Positions 61,864 through 64,000 of a stretch of DNA of 64,000 nucleotides are shown piece by piece (within the stretch, counting starts at the first letter, position 1; each line of letters begins with the position of its first letter). The notes beneath the pieces were generated by a model. That model was not told the origin of the DNA. It saw only the letters and a program-made list of their open reading frames with translations, and ran no database searches. The stretch comes from Brevibacillus brevis (GTDB lineage Bacteria; Bacillota; Bacilli; Brevibacillales; Brevibacillaceae): contig NZ_CP030117.1 of the NCBI RefSeq assembly GCF_001039275.2, positions 27,501-91,500 of the forward strand, given 5' to 3'. A program made the translations under genes and the position numbers.

Positions 61864-63336
61864 GTGTTGGAGAGAGATGTTGAATTTCGGGAGCGACAAA
61901 AGCGTGCGCCCCTTTATGAACAGCTTGAACGGCACGCCAAGCATCGGCCGCATCCGTTTCATGTGCCAGGACATAAAATGGGTCACAGCTTTGACAACCA
62001 TGCGAAAAATCGCTTTCAAGACATCTTGGTGCTGGACGTAACGGAAATTAGCGGGACAGATGACCTGCATCAGCCACAAGGTGTCATTGCAGAAGCGCAG
62101 GCTTTGGCGGCGCAAGCCTTCCATGCGGAACAGACCAAGTTTTTGATCGGAGGAAGTACAGTAGGAAATATCGCTCTCATCATGACGGTATGCAGACCGG
62201 GCGACAAGATTCTCGTACAACGCAATTGCCATAAGTCTGTATTCAACGGCATTATGATGGCGAGAGCAACCCCGATCTTTTTAGTACCTGCAGTCGATCT
62301 GGCAACAGGAGTCGCTGCGGGTGTAAGGCGCGAAGATGTAGAGCGTGCGCTGCTTGCACACCCCGATGCCAAGGCCGTTTTTTTGACGAATCCGACCTAT
62401 TATGGAATGGGTATCGATTTGGCGAAAATGGCGGCGACGGTCCATCGGTTTGACATACCGCTTTTGATAGACGAAGCTCACGGTGCCCACTACGGGTTCC
62501 ATCCTGCCTTTCCGCGTTCTGCCATGCAGGAAGGTGCGGATGCTTCGGTTCAATCGACACACAAAATGGGAACGGCAATGACGATGTCCTCGATGCTGCA
62601 TATTCAGGGAGAGCGGATTGACCGTGAACGGTTGTTCCGCCATCTCGCCATGCTTCAGTCTTCCAGCCCGTCGTATGTGCTAATGGCCTCACTCGATGTA
62701 GCCAGACGTCATCTGGCGTTGGAGGCGAGCGAGGAGTGGAACAGGTTGTTGCCGCTTTTGGACAAGTTTCGGGAGCGACTCGATCGACTGGAGTGGCTGG
62801 ATTGGCCGCGACTGTCCACGAACAGCGTATACGCTACGCTTGACCCGTTGAAGCTGTTTTTCCACTTGCGAACGGCCCAATTCAGTGGATTTGAGTTACA
62901 GAAATGGATGGAAAAGCACGGGATTTTCTCGGAGCTGGCGGATGACTCTCATGTACTCCTCGCAGCCTCGACAGGAACCTCCTCCCGTGACCTGGATGCT
63001 TTGTGGAAACTGCTTGAATCGATGGCACCACAAGTAGAACCGGGGGAGGAACGCGTTCTTTTGACGGGAGTCGTGTCTTCCCATTATTTGCGCGAGCAGG
63101 CATTGCCAATGCATGAAGCTGTTGATTGCCCGAGGGAGTCGATTCTTTTGGAGCAGGCTCTGGGACGGATTGTGGCAGAGATGGTGATTCCATATCCGCC
63201 AGGGATTCCGGTGCTGGTGCCAGGCGAGCGGATCGATGAAGAAAGTCTGGCGATGCTGAAGGAATTGGCGAGAGGACAAACGCGATTCCATGGCGTACAG
63301 GACGACCAGCTACAAACGATACAGGTTTTACGATAA
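61864..63336 (+). CDS. yaaO: Orn/Lys/Arg decarboxylase family protein (YaaO-like)
   Basis: A 490-residue PLP enzyme of the fold-type I basic amino acid decarboxylase group. HPFHVPGHKMG is the N-terminal signature, LLIDEAHGAHYGFHP binds PLP and STHKMGTAMTMSS holds the Schiff-base lysine. The C-terminal domain carries PYPPGIPVLVPGE. It may decarboxylate lysine, ornithine or arginine to a polyamine precursor. GTG 61864 with AAAGGA 12 bp upstream; TTG 61867 is equally possible. The location before tmk matches yaaO. Confidence 0.93.
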   Translation: MLERDVEFRERQKRAPLYEQLERHAKHRPHPFHVPGHKMGHSFDNHAKNRFQDILVLDVTEISGTDDLHQPQGVIAEAQALAAQAFHAEQTKFLIGGSTVGNIALIMTVCRPGDKILVQRNCHKSVFNGIMMARATPIFLVPAVDLATGVAAGVRREDVERALLAHPDAKAVFLTNPTYYGMGIDLAKMAATVHRFDIPLLIDEAHGAHYGFHPAFPRSAMQEGADASVQSTHKMGTAMTMSSMLHIQGERIDRERLFRHLAMLQSSSPSYVLMASLDVARRHLALEASEEWNRLLPLLDKFRERLDRLEWLDWPRLSTNSVYATLDPLKLFFHLRTAQFSGFELQKWMEKHGIFSELADDSHVLLAASTGTSSRDLDALWKLLESMAPQVEPGEERVLLTGVVSSHYLREQALPMHEAVDCPRESILLEQALGRIVAEMVIPYPPGIPVLVPGERIDEESLAMLKELARGQTRFHGVQDDQLQTIQVLR

Positions 63337-63375
63337 TCTAAGCAACTGGCCTGCTACAACAGGGGTGGAAGGAGT

Positions 63376-64000
63376 ATGGAAGTGGCAACAGGAAAAAAAG
63401 GCCGATTTATTACAATAGAAGGCGGAGAAGGGGCCGGGAAATCCACCGTCATCGCCAAGCTGTACGAAGAGCTGAAGGCGCGGGGAGTCGATGTGCTTTT
63501 GACGCGTGAGCCCGGTGGAATTGATATCGCTGAAAAAATCCGGGAAATTATTTTGAATCCAGCCCACACGCAGATGGATGAAAGAACGGAGGCTCTCTTG
63601 TATGCGGCAGCACGTGGTCAGCATTTGGCCGAAAAGGTGTTACCTGCCTTAGCAGAGGGCAAGCTGGTACTATGCGACCGTTTTATCGACAGTAGTCTCG
63701 CCTATCAAGGACATGCGCGGGGATTGGGCATTGATGCTGTCTACCAGATTAACCGATTTGCTGTCGGTGACTGCATGCCGGAATTGACCCTATTCTTTGA
63801 TGTACAGCCCGAAACCGGATTGGCGCGGATTAATGCCTCCCGTGGACGCGAAGTGAATCGTCTCGATTTGGAAGGGATGCGCTTCCATGAGCTTGTTCGG
63901 GAAGGGTATCAACTGGTAATGGAAAGCGACCCGGAGCGCTTTGTCGTCATTGATGCCGAGCAGCCGATGGAACATGTATATCAATCAGCCCTGCAGGCAC
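63376..64000 (+). CDS. tmk: Thymidylate kinase (3' end outside window)
   Basis: Phosphorylates dTMP to dTDP. The first 208 codons are present. The P-loop [10 protein letters not shown] (residues 15-24), the DRF motif ([14 protein letters not shown]) and the LID-type region RGREVNRLD are seen. The ATG at 63376 follows AAGGAG. It runs to the last base of the window without a stop; the family is about 210-215 residues, so only a few codons are missing. Its place after yaaO is as in B. subtilis. Confidence 0.96.
   Translation, partial: MEVATGKKGRFITIEGGEGAGKSTVIAKLYEELKARGVDVLLTREPGGIDIAEKIREIILNPAHTQMDERTEALLYAAARGQHLAEKVLPALAEGKLVLCDRFIDSSLAYQGHARGLGIDAVYQINRFAVGDCMPELTLFFDVQPETGLARINASRGREVNRLDLEGMRFHELVREGYQLVMESDPERFVVIDAEQPMEHVYQSALQA

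Overview
The window looks like a chromosomal segment of an endospore-forming Bacillota, most likely Brevibacillus or a close relative. The genus is inferred from gene content and recalled protein resemblance, not from a search. The backbone follows the order known from Bacillus subtilis near the origin: yaaC, guaB, dacA, pdxS-pdxT, serS, then tadA, SRP RNA, dnaX, yaaK/ybaB, recR, yaaL, bofA, csfB, yaaO and tmk. The spore genes bofA and csfB, a T-box serS leader, the long (about 270 nt) SRP RNA and a GlcT-type PTS switch all fit this group. Both window ends cut genes (yaaC and tmk).

Layout. 1-7.0 kb is housekeeping (nucleotide, cell-wall, vitamin B6, tRNA charging). 7.0-10.3 kb holds a 50-residue zinc-knuckle miniprotein and the glyoxylate shunt (aceB-aceA). 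10.4-16.9 kb is one tightly overlapping seven-gene operon: a lipoprotein binding protein, a cytoplasmic phosphodiesterase-like enzyme, two permeases, an ATPase, a DeoR regulator and a PHP phosphoesterase. It looks like an uptake and dephosphorylation system for an unknown phosphorylated compound. At 17.0-20.8 kb a 3.7 kb element sits in tRNA-Arg(CCU), bounded by a perfect 46-bp repeat of the tRNA 3' end. It carries a decayed AIPR-type phage-resistance gene, an exported acidic protein and a one-TM peptide, but no integrase. 20.8-29.4 kb is mostly small lipoproteins, membrane proteins, regulators and a serine-rich repeat surface protein.

29.4-34.8 kb (minus strand) is glcT, EIIA, HPr, EI and a GlcNAc-type EIICB. 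Two RAT/terminator switches and two cre-like sites tie the antiterminator and the general PTS to sugar supply. 35-39 kb has ykuK, tadA, an RsuA-type pseudouridine synthase, tRNA-Ser(CGA) and an ECF sigma factor with an unusual partner: an anti-sigma-like membrane protein whose outside domain is a penicillin-binding transpeptidase fold lacking the catalytic Ser and Lys. 39.6-44.2 kb is a persulfide/sulfide detoxification locus (CstR repressor, rhodanese/TusA proteins, persulfide dioxygenase-like MBL protein, TauE exporter, DsrE) with palindromic operators at several promoters. 44.4-52.8 kb is accessory: a stress oxidoreductase, a methyltransferase-DedA pair, an AT-rich group of exported proteins, a DMT exporter and an HD-GYP phosphodiesterase.

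From 52.8 kb the backbone resumes with SRP RNA, but a PAS histidine kinase stands between it and dnaX. The recR-tmk stretch adds an SRPBCC protein, a CPBP protease and a protein resembling a UDP-glucose dehydrogenase without its catalytic cysteine. Accessory genes therefore cluster in the serS-tadA and tadA-SRP gaps of an otherwise conserved backbone. Start codons were chosen by Shine-Dalgarno (SD) position. Functions rest on motif reading only; no database search was possible.
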